Of a stretch of 64,000 bases of DNA, positions 26,314 through 34,255 are shown piece after piece. The DNA lies in the NCBI GenBank assembly GCA_031367325.1, contig JANLPQ010000025.1, forward strand, positions 7,454 through 71,453, given 5' to 3'. Position numbers and translations under genes: made by a program. Within the stretch, counting starts at the first letter, position 1. Each line of letters begins with the position of its first letter. This DNA is from JAAFIP01 sp031367325. GTDB lineage: Bacteria > Pseudomonadota > Gammaproteobacteria > Burkholderiales > Burkholderiaceae_C. The notes beneath the pieces were generated by a model that was not told where the DNA came from, ran no database searches, and saw only the letters and a list, made by a program, of their open reading frames with translations.

Positions 26314-26343
26314 TAGCTGCTTGAGCAGGTTTTACTTGAGCTA
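26314..26343 (+). repeat. dispersed element copy 6 (intergenic, right of the CRISPR array)
   Basis: Type A copy with TTTTACTTGAG in place of TTTTACTTGGG. Preceded by TTTTTAA and followed by the tail TTGGCCTAAAAC and an A-run shared with other copies. Confidence 0.9.
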
Positions 26344-26448
26344 TTGGCCTAAAACACTTAAAAAATGAGCCTTCCAACCGATATTTAGAGCTCTTTGTCT
26401 TGAATTCCATGCAACTGGACCCGGTACAGCTCTGGCATGATGTGATAC

Positions 26449-27552
26449 ATGCTAGATATCGTCGTTCTCTTCTTTCTGCTGGGCCTATTCGCCCGCTTGG
26501 TCAAAAGCGACTTGGCGTTGCCTGGCGCGCTGTACGAGACTTTGTCGATTTACTTGCTGCTGGCTATTGGCTTGAAGGGCGGGATCGAGCTGTCTAAGCA
26601 AAGCTTGCAAACGGTGCTGCCGCAGGTGCTGTGGTGCATTGGCATGGGGCTGGCGATACCTTGCCTGCTGTACCCGGTGCTGCGGCGTGCGGTGCGGCTG
26701 AATGGTTTTGACGCGGCCTCGGTGGCGGCGCATTATGGGTCGGTTAGCGTGGTGACGTTTGCGGTGGCTAGCGCGTATTTGGTGCAGCAGCAGGTGGCGT
26801 TTGAGGCGCATGCTGCGCTGTGGGTGGCGCTGCTGGAGGCACCGGGTATTGTGGCGGGCATAGCGCTGGCGCGCTGGTCTGCGAGGCAGATGGGGCGGCC
26901 AGCGGCTGGGGCTGGGGCAACCACACCTGTCTACACATCTGCCTACGCATCTTCTAGTGCTAAATCTTCTACGCCTAATTCTGCAGCCACTTCTTCTGCA
27001 GCCACTTTTATTGCAGCCACTGCCAGCAACACCAGCAACACCAGCAACATAAACAACACTGGCAGCACTTGGCAGGCGCTGGCACACGACGTGTTTTTAG
27101 GCAAGTCGGTGCTGCTGCTGGTGGGCGGCTTGGTGATAGGCACCACCATGGGCGAGGCGGGCACTGCGCCTATTGCGCCGCTGTTTACCGTGCTGTTTAA
27201 GGGCGTGCTGGCGGTGTTTTTGCTAGAGCTGGGCCTGGTAGCGGGCGCACGGCTGGGCGAGCTGCGGCGCTACGGTGTGGGCTTGATTGCTTTTGCCGTG
27301 CTGGCGCCACTAGCACTGGCGGTAGTAGGCGCACTGGGCGGCAAGCTGCTGGGCCTTAGCACCGGCGGCGTCGCCATCATGGCTACGCTGGCGGCCAGTG
27401 CCAGCTACATTGCTGCGCCTACCGCCATGCGTATTGCCGTGCCGCAGGCTAATGCGGCGTTGTCGATTACAGCGGCGCTGGGCATTACGTTTCCGTTTAA
27501 CGTGATTGTGGGCATACCGCTTTACCTCAAGCTGGCGCAGGCTCTGGCATAA
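26449..27552 (+). CDS. sbtA: SbtA-like sodium-dependent bicarbonate permease
   Basis: 367-residue inner membrane protein with about ten hydrophobic segments in two inverted halves (LDIVVLFFLLGLFARL ..., then LGKSVLLLVGGLVIGTTMG). The conserved ALYETLSIYLLLAIGLKGG and HYGSVSVVTFAVASAYL fit the SBT family. The two halves are joined by a long Ala/Ser/Thr/Asn-rich loop (about residues 155-210, with repeated NTS) that is probably disordered and cytosolic, where SbtB would dock. It is followed by a PII-like gene, the normal sbtA-sbtB pair. The substrate is inferred from the family. Confidence 0.88.
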   Translation: MLDIVVLFFLLGLFARLVKSDLALPGALYETLSIYLLLAIGLKGGIELSKQSLQTVLPQVLWCIGMGLAIPCLLYPVLRRAVRLNGFDAASVAAHYGSVSVVTFAVASAYLVQQQVAFEAHAALWVALLEAPGIVAGIALARWSARQMGRPAAGAGATTPVYTSAYASSSAKSSTPNSAATSSAATFIAATASNTSNTSNINNTGSTWQALAHDVFLGKSVLLLVGGLVIGTTMGEAGTAPIAPLFTVLFKGVLAVFLLELGLVAGARLGELRRYGVGLIAFAVLAPLALAVVGALGGKLLGLSTGGVAIMATLAASASYIAAPTAMRIAVPQANAALSITAALGITFPFNVIVGIPLYLKLAQALA

Positions 27553-27623
27553 ATAATCAAAAGTACAATTTCTGAGCTAACTTGTTTGAATTAAATTTTC
27601 AAAATCAGTACCCGAAACATTCC

Positions 27624-27926
27624 ATGACCACCCACCCCAAGAAACTTCTTGTCATCATCACCGAAGCGGCGATAGAAAAGCGGCTGATCAGCGATGCCAA
27701 GCGCCTGGGCGCGCAGGGCTACACCGTGTACGATGTGCGCGGCGGCAGCCAGCACGCCACGCACGAGGGCGCGTGGGAGGCCGACCGCATGATAGAAATC
27801 AAAATTATTTGCGACGCCTTGGTTGCCGACACCATTGCCCAGCATGTGATGGCACAGTATGCAGACCACTACGGGGTAAGTTTATTTTTTACCGATGTGC
27901 AGGTCGTTAGGCCGCAAAAGTTTTAA
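27624..27926 (+). CDS. sbtB: SbtB-like PII family regulator
   Basis: 100 residues. KKLLVIITEAAIEKRLISDA opens the ferredoxin-like PII fold, and GYTVYDVRGGSQHATHEGAW is where the T-loop should be. Cyanobacterial SbtB binds adenine nucleotides including cAMP and gates SbtA. This protein ends at VRPQKF and lacks the C-terminal CGPxGC redox loop of some SbtB. ATG 27624 is preferred over a TTG 42 bp upstream because it gives the normal length. About 70 bp after sbtA and probably co-transcribed. Confidence 0.87.
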   Translation: MTTHPKKLLVIITEAAIEKRLISDAKRLGAQGYTVYDVRGGSQHATHEGAWEADRMIEIKIICDALVADTIAQHVMAQYADHYGVSLFFTDVQVVRPQKF

Positions 27927-28019
27927 ACAACTTGTCTTGCTATTGCATAGCCTCTACATCACCTTAGCTTCACACCAGCCAGGCCTGGCCCAGCCGCACC
28001 CCATTAGCAGTGCTACAAT

Positions 28020-28232
28020 AAAAATGTCGACAGCAGGAGAGTGATGCAACGCAGCTTACAAGCCACATGCATCCACCGAAGGCGCAAACTTCCATAATCG
28101 CTCAGGTTCCCGTACTGCCCCAACGACATTAGCCGTCTGGAGAGCCGATGTGTGCAACGCACATCGCACCGAAGGAGCAAAACTTATCTTTGTGGGTAAG
28201 TTGAATCTCTCAGGTACCAAGGACAGTGGAAG
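28020..28232 (+). ncRNA. tandem glycine riboswitch (two aptamers)
   Basis: Two glycine aptamers follow each other. Aptamer 1 has AGCAGGAGAGTG (28032-28043), CACCGAAGGCGCAAACTTCC (28074-28093) and AATCGCTCAGGTTCCCGTACTG (within 28096-28117, a block of 22 positions). Aptamer 2 has TCTGGAGAGCCG, GCACCGAAGGAGCAAAAC and AATCTCTCAGGTACCAAGGACAG split across 28136-28227. The linker is short, as in cooperative tandem switches. It precedes a dadA-like gene by about 130 bp, so it probably turns on an amino-acid oxidising enzyme when glycine is plentiful. Confidence 0.95.
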
Positions 28233-28278
28233 CGGCCGCAACTTATATTGCCTTTTATTTTGTCTGCTATGTTTAGCA

Positions 28279-28300
28279 TAGCTGCCTGAGCATTATCTGC
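28279..28300 (+). repeat. dispersed element copy 7, degenerate (dadA leader)
   Basis: Reads TAGCTGCCTGAGCAT then TATCTGCG, a degenerate copy with the type B' right end (TATCTGCG also in copies 12 and 17). Lies between the glycine riboswitch and dadA. Confidence 0.6.
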
Positions 28301-28358
28301 GTGCGTAAACCGTTGTTCTAACGTTTAAAAAACGTTAATTTTCACTAGGAAACAGGCT

Positions 28359-29684
28359 ATGAAAGTCATCGTATTGGGCGCAGGCGTTACAGGTATTACT
28401 ACGGCTTGGTTTTTACGCCAGCAGGGCCATGAGGTTACGGTGGTAGACCGCAGCGCGGGCGCTGCCATGGAAACCAGCTTCGCCAACGGCGGGCAAATAT
28501 CAGTTAGCCATGCCGAGCCGTGGGCCAACCCCGGCGCACCGCTAAAGGTACTCAAGTGGCTGGCCAAAGAAGACGCGCCCCTGCTGTTTAGGCTGCGGGC
28601 CGACATGAACCAGTGGCTGTGGGGCCTAGAGTTTTTGCGCAATTGCACACCTGCGCGCACGCGGCACAACATCAAACAAATCGTCAACCTGGGCATGTAC
28701 AGCCGCAGCACACTACAAAAGCTACGCGCCGACCTGGGGCTAGACTACAGCGCGCTGACCAAAGGCATATTGCACTTCTACACCAGCCAGGCCGAGTATG
28801 ACGACGCCCAAGCACCCGCGCGCATCATGCGCGAATACGGCTGCGAGCTAGACATGAAAACCGCCGCCGAATGCGTGGCCATCGAACCCGCGCTGGCCCA
28901 GTGCCAAAGCGCCATCGTAGGCGGCAGCATGACCCCCAGCGACGAATCAGGCGACGCTCAAGCATTTACCACCGCGCTGGCCGCCCAATGCGCCGCGCAA
29001 GGCGTAGAGTTTTTGTACAACACCCATGTGTTGGGGCTAGAGACGGCGGGCGGCGCAGGCAGCGCTATTACCAATGTGCAGGTAGCCGCAGGCCGTGGCG
29101 AGGCCGGTGGCCAGCTGTGCAGCCTGCAGGCCGACGCGTATGTGATGTGCCTAGGGTCATTCAGCGCCCAGTGGGCCAAGCTGCTAGGCCAAACCCTGCG
29201 CATCTACCCGGCTAAGGGCTATTCGGTTACCCTGCCCGTCATCAACGAAGCCGCGTCGTACAACGTGAGCCTGACCGACGACGAATACAAGCTGGTGTTC
29301 TCCCGCCTGGGCAACCGCCTGCGCATCGCCGGCACCGCAGAGCTAGGCGGCTACAACACCGACCTGAACCTGGTGCGCTGCCAAGCCATAGTGCGCCGCG
29401 TGCGCCAGCTGTTCCCTGATATGACCGACGGCCAAGGCGCCCAGTTTTGGACCGGCCTGCGCCCCGCCACCCCCAGCAACGTGCCCTACATAGGCCGCAG
29501 CAAAACCAGCAACCTGTTCCTTAACACCGGCCACGGCACCCTAGGCTGGACGCATGCCTGCGGCTCTGGCGCAGCCATTGCCGACATCATGAGCGGCAAG
29601 GTGCCCGAGGTAGACTTTGCCTTTACCGGCCTGCCCGCTGCGCAGCGCCCAGCGGGTGCGTTGCCTAAAGTGCAGTACTCTTAA
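28359..29684 (+). CDS. dadA: D-amino acid dehydrogenase small subunit (DadA-like FAD oxidoreductase)
   Basis: 441 residues. The N-terminal dinucleotide fold MKVIVLGAGVTGITTAWFLR binds FAD; the C-terminal GTGHGTLGW-type block (TGHGTLGWTHACGSG) and YIGRSKTSNLF close the FAD site. DadA oxidises D-amino acids to oxo acids at the membrane and feeds electrons to quinones. The glycine riboswitch upstream suggests that glycine or a linked amino acid pool is the inducer, so glycine or sarcosine as substrate is possible. AGGAAACAGG lies just before ATG 28359. Confidence 0.92.
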   Translation: MKVIVLGAGVTGITTAWFLRQQGHEVTVVDRSAGAAMETSFANGGQISVSHAEPWANPGAPLKVLKWLAKEDAPLLFRLRADMNQWLWGLEFLRNCTPARTRHNIKQIVNLGMYSRSTLQKLRADLGLDYSALTKGILHFYTSQAEYDDAQAPARIMREYGCELDMKTAAECVAIEPALAQCQSAIVGGSMTPSDESGDAQAFTTALAAQCAAQGVEFLYNTHVLGLETAGGAGSAITNVQVAAGRGEAGGQLCSLQADAYVMCLGSFSAQWAKLLGQTLRIYPAKGYSVTLPVINEAASYNVSLTDDEYKLVFSRLGNRLRIAGTAELGGYNTDLNLVRCQAIVRRVRQLFPDMTDGQGAQFWTGLRPATPSNVPYIGRSKTSNLFLNTGHGTLGWTHACGSGAAIADIMSGKVPEVDFAFTGLPAAQRPAGALPKVQYS

Positions 29685-29689
29685 TTTGA

Positions 29690-29719
29690 TAGCTGCTTGA
29701 GCAGGTTTTACTTGGGTTA
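29690..29719 (+). repeat. dispersed element copy 8 (intergenic, after dadA)
   Basis: Perfect type A copy starting 5 bp after the dadA stop codon. Confidence 0.95.
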
Positions 29720-29803
29720 GGGCTTGATTAGGCTGTTTTTTTAGCCTAGTCAACCTCTGTACACAGGGCTGCTTCAGTTGCACAGGGCTGCTAGCCCGCC
29801 CCC

Positions 29804-30406
29804 TCACTTCACCTCAAACCCCAACACCTTAACCAGCTTGCCTTCGATGTACAGCTTAAAAACGTAGCGGCCTGGGGGGTCGCCGTCGGCTATGGACCAT
29901 ACTCTGTACAGCAGGCCTGATGTGTCGGGCTGTATTTCAAAATCGGTGCTGGCTACCCTGCTGTCGTCGGACACAGTGCGGGTGCCTGTGGTGTCGGTTG
30001 CGCCCCAAGTGACGGGGAAATCGGGCAAGATTAATTCTTCGCGCATTTTGACGGTGGGCGTAGGGTTGGACTGGTGTGTGCGCAGTTGAATTACCCAGCC
30101 GAAGGGTTGGCCAGCGACCAAGGGCACGGCGGTGGCTGCGGTAAAGCTGAAGTCCTCGGTTGTTGAAGTAGTGAACACGCCTACTTTGGCGCTGACGACT
30201 TGGTAGCTGTGCGGTTTGCGGGTTTTGCTTTTAGCGGGCTGGGATATGGAAGTGGAAGTGGAAGTGGAAGCGGGTGTGGACGTGTGTAGAGGTGCGATGA
30301 GCGTCACATCTGTTGTGGCTTTGGCTGAAGGGGCAGCGGCTGCAGAGTTGTAGGCTAGGTTGCACAGAGCCACGCCTACAAGCAGTGCAGAGATAAGTTG
30401 TTTCAT
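29804..30406 (-). CDS. secreted protein of unknown function
   Basis: 200 residues. A signal peptide (LISALLVGVALCNLAYNSAAAA) is followed by a low-complexity stretch of Thr, Ser and Pro (STPASTSTSTSISQ, coded by repeated GGAAGT units on the plus strand), then a beta-rich C-terminal domain (PFGWVIQLRT, EELILPDFPVTWG, GRYVFKLYIEGKLVKVLGFEV). The pattern suggests a periplasmic immunoglobulin-like domain. I do not recognise the family. It faces the dadA gene and stands alone. Confidence 0.7.
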   Translation of the reverse strand: MKQLISALLVGVALCNLAYNSAAAAPSAKATTDVTLIAPLHTSTPASTSTSTSISQPAKSKTRKPHSYQVVSAKVGVFTTSTTEDFSFTAATAVPLVAGQPFGWVIQLRTHQSNPTPTVKMREELILPDFPVTWGATDTTGTRTVSDDSRVASTDFEIQPDTSGLLYRVWSIADGDPPGRYVFKLYIEGKLVKVLGFEVK

Positions 30407-30585
30407 AAGAATTTGTCTTCAAGGGTGGCCGACTACTTACCAGTGAACAGCCGGTTTTACCGGGCTAGTCAGCGACAACTTGGACTTTAAATTCTCGCAG
30501 AACAGATGCTGGCGGCAGCGTGATTAACGCACGTTTATGTGTTAATTATGCATGATTGAAGCCATGCCAACTACTATTAATTCAA

Positions 30586-30615
30586 TAGCTGCTTGAGCAG
30601 GTTTTACTTGGGTTG
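30586..30615 (+). repeat. dispersed element copy 9 (just downstream of the LysR gene)
   Basis: Type A copy ending GGGTTG; preceded by CTATTAATTCAATAG, the AT-rich inverted arm. It ends 4 bp from the stop codon of the minus-strand LysR gene. Confidence 0.95.
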
Positions 30616-30619
30616 TAGC

Positions 30620-31531
30620 CTATTTATCCATTAAAAAATCAACCAAAACACGTACTTTGGCGGCTAGATGTTTGTTTTGCGGGTACAGCAGATAAAACGG
30701 CCTAGTTCGGCCTGCGAAGGGTTGCAGCACTTCGGCTAATTCATTGGCGTAGCTGTTTGCTATCCAGCCCATGGTTTGCACCAGGCCCATGCCTGTGCGG
30801 GCCAGCACTACGGCGCCTAGCGGGTCTTCGGACACTTGTACGCTGCTGTGGGGTTGCAGCTCAATCGGCTGACCGTTTTGCATAAACAGCCAGGGCATGG
30901 CACGGCCGGTGCTGGGCAGGGTGAAGGGCAGCAGGGTGTGCTGCCCTTTGTGTTGTGCGGTGTCTTGCAGGTCTTGCAAACTGTGCGGCGTGCCGCGTGC
31001 GCGCAGGTAGGTGGGGCTGGCGTACACACCCACGGGGGCGTCTTCTAGCTTGCGGGCCACCAGGCGCGAATCGGGCGGCGTGCCTTGGCGAATGGCCACG
31101 TCGTAGCCTTCATCGACAAAGTCGATATTGCGGTTGGAAATATTAATGTCTAGCTCTACATCGGGGTACAGCGCGCGAAACGCAGGCAGGCGCGGCAGCA
31201 GGCGGTAGTGCGCATACGTGCTGGGCACGCTAATGCGCAGGTTGCCGCGCGCCTGCGTGTGCTGGCCGGTAATGCTGCGCTGAGCGTCATCAATTTGACT
31301 TAATGCCGCGCGGCATTGCTCGTAGTACATGCGGCCATCATCAGTCAGCTGCATGCTGCGCGTGGTGCGCCTAAACAGCTTGTTGCCCAGCCGCTCTTCT
31401 AGCCGGCCTACGCTGCGGCTGACGGCGGCTGGTGTTAGCGCCAGCGCGCGGGCGGCGGCGGTAAAGCTGCCTAGCTCGGCCGCTTTGCAAAAGATGGCGA
31501 TGCTGCCCAGCTGGGTGTGTAGTGCGTCCAT
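30620..31531 (-). CDS. LysR-family transcriptional regulator
   Basis: 303 residues, the normal LysR length. The N-terminal winged helix (CKAAELGSFTAAARALALTP, then AAVSRSVGRLEERLGNKLF) is followed by the two-lobed ligand domain. Transcribed away from the DJ-1/PfpI gene, whose promoter shares the 148-bp AT-rich gap 31532-31679, so this gene pair is the likely regulatory target. Resembles regulators of the DsdC/YafC type. Confidence 0.92.
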   Translation of the reverse strand: MDALHTQLGSIAIFCKAAELGSFTAAARALALTPAAVSRSVGRLEERLGNKLFRRTTRSMQLTDDGRMYYEQCRAALSQIDDAQRSITGQHTQARGNLRISVPSTYAHYRLLPRLPAFRALYPDVELDINISNRNIDFVDEGYDVAIRQGTPPDSRLVARKLEDAPVGVYASPTYLRARGTPHSLQDLQDTAQHKGQHTLLPFTLPSTGRAMPWLFMQNGQPIELQPHSSVQVSEDPLGAVVLARTGMGLVQTMGWIANSYANELAEVLQPFAGRTRPFYLLYPQNKHLAAKVRVLVDFLMDK

Positions 31532-31679
31532 AGTTCGTCAATAGCTTTGAGGTTTATTAATTACATAGCGTATCAATTAAATCAAATTAAAGGGTATTTA
31601 TCTAACTTTAGCATTGCAATATAGTCGCCCTAGTGGTTTTAAACCACCTTTGTTTTTCCCCCTTTTGAAGGAGCTTTGT

Positions 31680-32372
31680 ATGCAACCCGTTTTAATGATC
31701 GTTACCTCGCACGCCCAGCTGGGCAATACTGGCAAACCTACCGGCATTTGGGCCGAAGAGCTCACCACGCCTTACTACGCGCTGCAAGACGCAGGTTTTG
31801 AGGTGACTTTGGCGTCGCCCCAAGGCGGCAAGCCACCGTTTGTGGCCGACTCGCTAGAAATTAAGCCAGAAGATAAAAACAGCACCGTCACCCGCTTTTT
31901 AGCCGACCCGGTGGCCATGGGCAAATTTAACGCTACACACAAAGCCGCTGCCATGAACGCAGCCGACTTTAGCGCCGTGTTTTTACCCGGCGGCCACGGC
32001 ACCATGTGGGACACCGCCACTGACACCGCCACTGCACGGCTGGTAGCAGACAGCTTTAACGCAGGCAAGCCCACCGCTGCGGTGTGCCATGGCCCAGCAG
32101 GCTTGGTTAACGCGCTACGCACCGACGGCAAAAGCATCTTGTTTGGCAAAAAAGTCAACGGCTTTACCAACGCCGAAGAAACCGCCGCCGGCCTGATGGA
32201 CGTAGTGCCTTTTCACCTGGAAACCAAAATGCGCGAACTGGGCGGCATATTTGAAAGCGGCCCCGACTGGGCCCCATACGCTGTGCGCGACGGCAACCTG
32301 ATTACCGGGCAAAACCCAGCATCTAGTGCGCTGGTGGCGCAGCATGTCGTAGCAGCCCTGCAGGGTAAATAA
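31680..32372 (+). CDS. DJ-1/PfpI family protein (type 1 glutamine amidotransferase-like)
   Basis: 230 residues with the class I glutaminase-like fold and the nucleophile elbow AAVCHGPAGLVN (Cys near 138); also FLPGGHGTMWD and the glutamate in WAEELTTPYYAL near the N-terminus. This is the HchA/glyoxalase III-like branch, which handles methylglyoxal or acts as a chaperone in relatives. AAGGAGC sits six bases before ATG 31680; the longer frame upstream is not needed. Divergent from a LysR gene and followed by a hairpin terminator. A glyoxalase I gene lies 0.8 kb downstream. Confidence 0.88.
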   Translation: MQPVLMIVTSHAQLGNTGKPTGIWAEELTTPYYALQDAGFEVTLASPQGGKPPFVADSLEIKPEDKNSTVTRFLADPVAMGKFNATHKAAAMNAADFSAVFLPGGHGTMWDTATDTATARLVADSFNAGKPTAAVCHGPAGLVNALRTDGKSILFGKKVNGFTNAEETAAGLMDVVPFHLETKMRELGGIFESGPDWAPYAVRDGNLITGQNPASSALVAQHVVAALQGK

Positions 32373-32437
32373 GCTGGCTAGATACACTAATTAGATACGC
32401 TATTATGAGCCACTGCGACAAGTCATCGCAGCAGCCA

Positions 32438-32476
32438 CTGCAGGTCGTCTTGAACTACGACTTGCAGTAGTTCTGC
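32438..32476 (+). terminator. two overlapping hairpins after the DJ-1/PfpI gene
   Basis: CTGCAGGTCGT (32438-32448) pairs with ACGACTTGCAG (32457-32467) with one G-T pair. The GCAG at the end of the right arm can instead pair with CTGC just before TTTTTT, forming a short terminator hairpin. The two are mutually exclusive. The second alone resembles a factor-independent terminator. Confidence 0.6.
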
Positions 32477-32498
32477 TTTTTTATTACTATTAATTTAA

Positions 32499-32528
32499 TA
32501 GCTGCTTGAGCAGGATTTACTTGGGTTA
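32499..32528 (+). repeat. dispersed element copy 10 (before the PEBP gene)
   Basis: Type A copy with GGATTT for GGTTTT. Preceded by CTATTAATTTAATAG, a near-perfect AT-rich inverted arm that overlaps its first bases. Ends 36 bp before the next ATG. Confidence 0.95.
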
Positions 32529-32563
32529 CCACCCTAAAACCTTCATAAAAAGTACCTTACAAC

Positions 32564-33127
32564 ATGAAAAATACGCTTATCACCCTCGTTACCGCTATCG
32601 CAGCCCTCACAGGCGCTGCGTCAGCGCAGGCCGAGAAATTTAGCCTGGCCAGTGCAGACATTGCTGCGGGCAAAAAGATTGCGCAAAAGTTTGTCTTCAA
32701 CAGCTTTGGCTGCACCGGCGAGAACATATCGCCCGCGTTAAGCTGGAAGAACGCACCCGCTGGCACCAAGAGTTTTGCCGTGATGGTGCACGACCCTGAT
32801 GCACCTACCGGTGGCGCAGGTTTTTGGCACTGGGCGGTGGTTAACCTGCCCGCCAGCACCACAGCCCTGCCCCAAGGCGCAGGCGCGGCTGACAGCAAAA
32901 CCCTGCCCGAAGGTGCACGCCAAATCAACACCGACTTTGGCACCCCCCAGTGGGGCGGCCCGTGCCCACCCGTGGGCAACAAGCCGCACCGCTATAACTT
33001 TACCGTGTACGCGCTAAAAGTAGACAAGCTCGATTTGCCTGCTAACGCCACAGCGTCGCTGACCGGTTTTATGGTCAACGGCAACGCCTTGGGCAAGGCT
33101 ACGCTGACTGGCTTATACGGTCGTTGA
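32564..33127 (+). CDS. YbhB/YbcL-type Raf kinase inhibitor-like protein (PEBP family), secreted
   Basis: 187 residues. Signal peptide ALTGAASAQA (cut near residue 23), then the PEBP fold: FGCTGENISPALSW, the anion-site motif VHDPDAPTGGAGFWHWAVVNLP, and GPCPPVGNKPHRYNFTVYAL. The function of bacterial members is not established; they bind small anions such as phosphorylated groups. Located between DJ-1/PfpI and glyoxalase genes, all on one strand. Confidence 0.9.
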   Translation: MKNTLITLVTAIAALTGAASAQAEKFSLASADIAAGKKIAQKFVFNSFGCTGENISPALSWKNAPAGTKSFAVMVHDPDAPTGGAGFWHWAVVNLPASTTALPQGAGAADSKTLPEGARQINTDFGTPQWGGPCPPVGNKPHRYNFTVYALKVDKLDLPANATASLTGFMVNGNALGKATLTGLYGR

Positions 33128-33191
33128 TCGGGCGCTAATTCATTATCAACAGGCAGTTGATTAGAAACACTTTGCAAGGCATATCGCGTTT

Positions 33192-33623
33192 ATGAAATAC
33201 CTTCACACCATGGTGCGCGTCACCGATTTGGATGCGTCGTTAGACTTTTATTGCAACAAGCTGGGCCTGGCCTTGCTGAGCAAACGCGATGTGCCTGCAG
33301 GACGTTTTACCCTGGCATTTTTAGCAGCGCCGGGCGACGACACAGCGCAAGTCGAGCTAACCTACAACTGGCCCACCGACAACCGTATTGAGGCTTACAC
33401 CGGTGGCCGCAACTTTGGCCACCTAGCCTACGCGGTAGACGATATTTACGCCTTGTGCACCCGGCTGCAGGGCCATGGTGTGGTGATCAACCGCCCACCG
33501 CGCGATGGCCGCATGGCATTTATCCGCTCACCCGACGGCATATCCATAGAGCTACTCCAAAGCGGCCCGGCACTGCCACCCCAAGAACCATGGAAATCTA
33601 TGGCGAATACCGGGGCTTGGTAA
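33192..33623 (+). CDS. gloA: lactoylglutathione lyase (glyoxalase I)
   Basis: 143 residues. Converts the methylglyoxal-glutathione hemithioacetal to S-lactoylglutathione in the cytosol with Ni2+ or Zn2+. Motifs: HTMVRVTDLDASLDFYCNKL (metal His near residue 5), ELTYNWP (Glu), GHLAYAVDDIYALC (His) and SPDGISIELLQ (Glu). All four metal ligands are present. 64 bp after the PEBP gene. Confidence 0.94.
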   Translation: MKYLHTMVRVTDLDASLDFYCNKLGLALLSKRDVPAGRFTLAFLAAPGDDTAQVELTYNWPTDNRIEAYTGGRNFGHLAYAVDDIYALCTRLQGHGVVINRPPRDGRMAFIRSPDGISIELLQSGPALPPQEPWKSMANTGAW

Positions 33624-33787
33624 CGAACTTTGACATCGCGGCTTCGCGGTGTAGAGTGTGCCGAAGATGTCTTTGCTTAAACCTCGCGATTTCGCGGCCT
33701 AGTGCAGGCCCCAAGGTTGAGCACCGGTCTGGAGGTGAGGCGCGTTTGGCTTGTTTTGCGGCCTGTTTTTACAGTGTCTCGGGCCTC

Positions 33788-33817
33788 TAACCCAAGTAAA
33801 TCCTGCTCAAGCAGCTA
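33788..33817 (-). repeat. dispersed element copy 11 (after gloA)
   Basis: Full type A copy (with GGATTT) in minus orientation, followed by CTATGGTATCTATAG, the AT-rich arm. Confidence 0.93.
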
Positions 33818-33973
33818 TGGTATCTATAGTGATCTGGGTTGCTGCTGGAGCATCTATTTGCGCATCAGCAAGTAGGAAATTTTGCTCTGTCCCCACCTGC
33901 GCTCTAACCACCCAGTACAAAACACAGGGAAAATAGCGTATCTATAAAAGCGACAATTTGAAAGAAATACGCA

Positions 33974-34153
33974 ATGAAAGTACTTCTATCCAATGTTTCG
34001 CCACAGGATGTAGGCCTCTTGCACGAATTTATTATGGTTTTGGCCAAGAGTGATGGTGTTGCTGAAATTATGACAATCGCCTACTTTGCACGCAAACCGT
34101 GTCAGTGCTGTATTTACCTAGCACAAAGACCTAGCGGCGACCATCTAGCCTAG
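33974..34153 (+). CDS. possible small protein, 59 residues, unknown
   Basis: Open frame from ATG 33974 to TAG 34151: starts MKVLLSNVSPQDVGLLHEF and contains a cysteine cluster KPCQCCIYLAQRP. No family is recognised and no strong ribosome site precedes it. It is the only plausible coding frame in a 676-bp gap and could equally be a remnant. Confidence 0.22.
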   Translation: MKVLLSNVSPQDVGLLHEFIMVLAKSDGVAEIMTIAYFARKPCQCCIYLAQRPSGDHLA

Positions 34154-34230
34154 TGAAAGCGCGCTGCTAGAAAAAAACTACAAAGCTACAAAAGCAACAA
34201 GCAACTTATGAAGTACTTTAGCTGCCGCAA

Positions 34231-34255
34231 CCCGCAGATACTGCTCAACCAGCTA
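34231..34255 (-). repeat. dispersed element copy 12, degenerate
   Basis: On the minus strand it reads TAGCTGGTTGAGCAG then TATCTGCGGG: type B' right end and one change in the core. Lies about 45 bp past the stop codon of the minus-strand adenosine deaminase gene. Confidence 0.75.

Noticed and set aside
20138..26343. Prophage or integrative element around the defence genes
   Set aside because: No integrase, transposase or phage gene is seen, and no tRNA is at the border. Only direct repeats and element copies are present.
33751..33936. Open frame containing the peptide LTQVNPAQAA, similar to the binding protein signal peptide
   Set aside because: The shared peptide comes from the same frame of the dispersed element. 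Outside the element the frame has no recognisable pattern or ribosome site.
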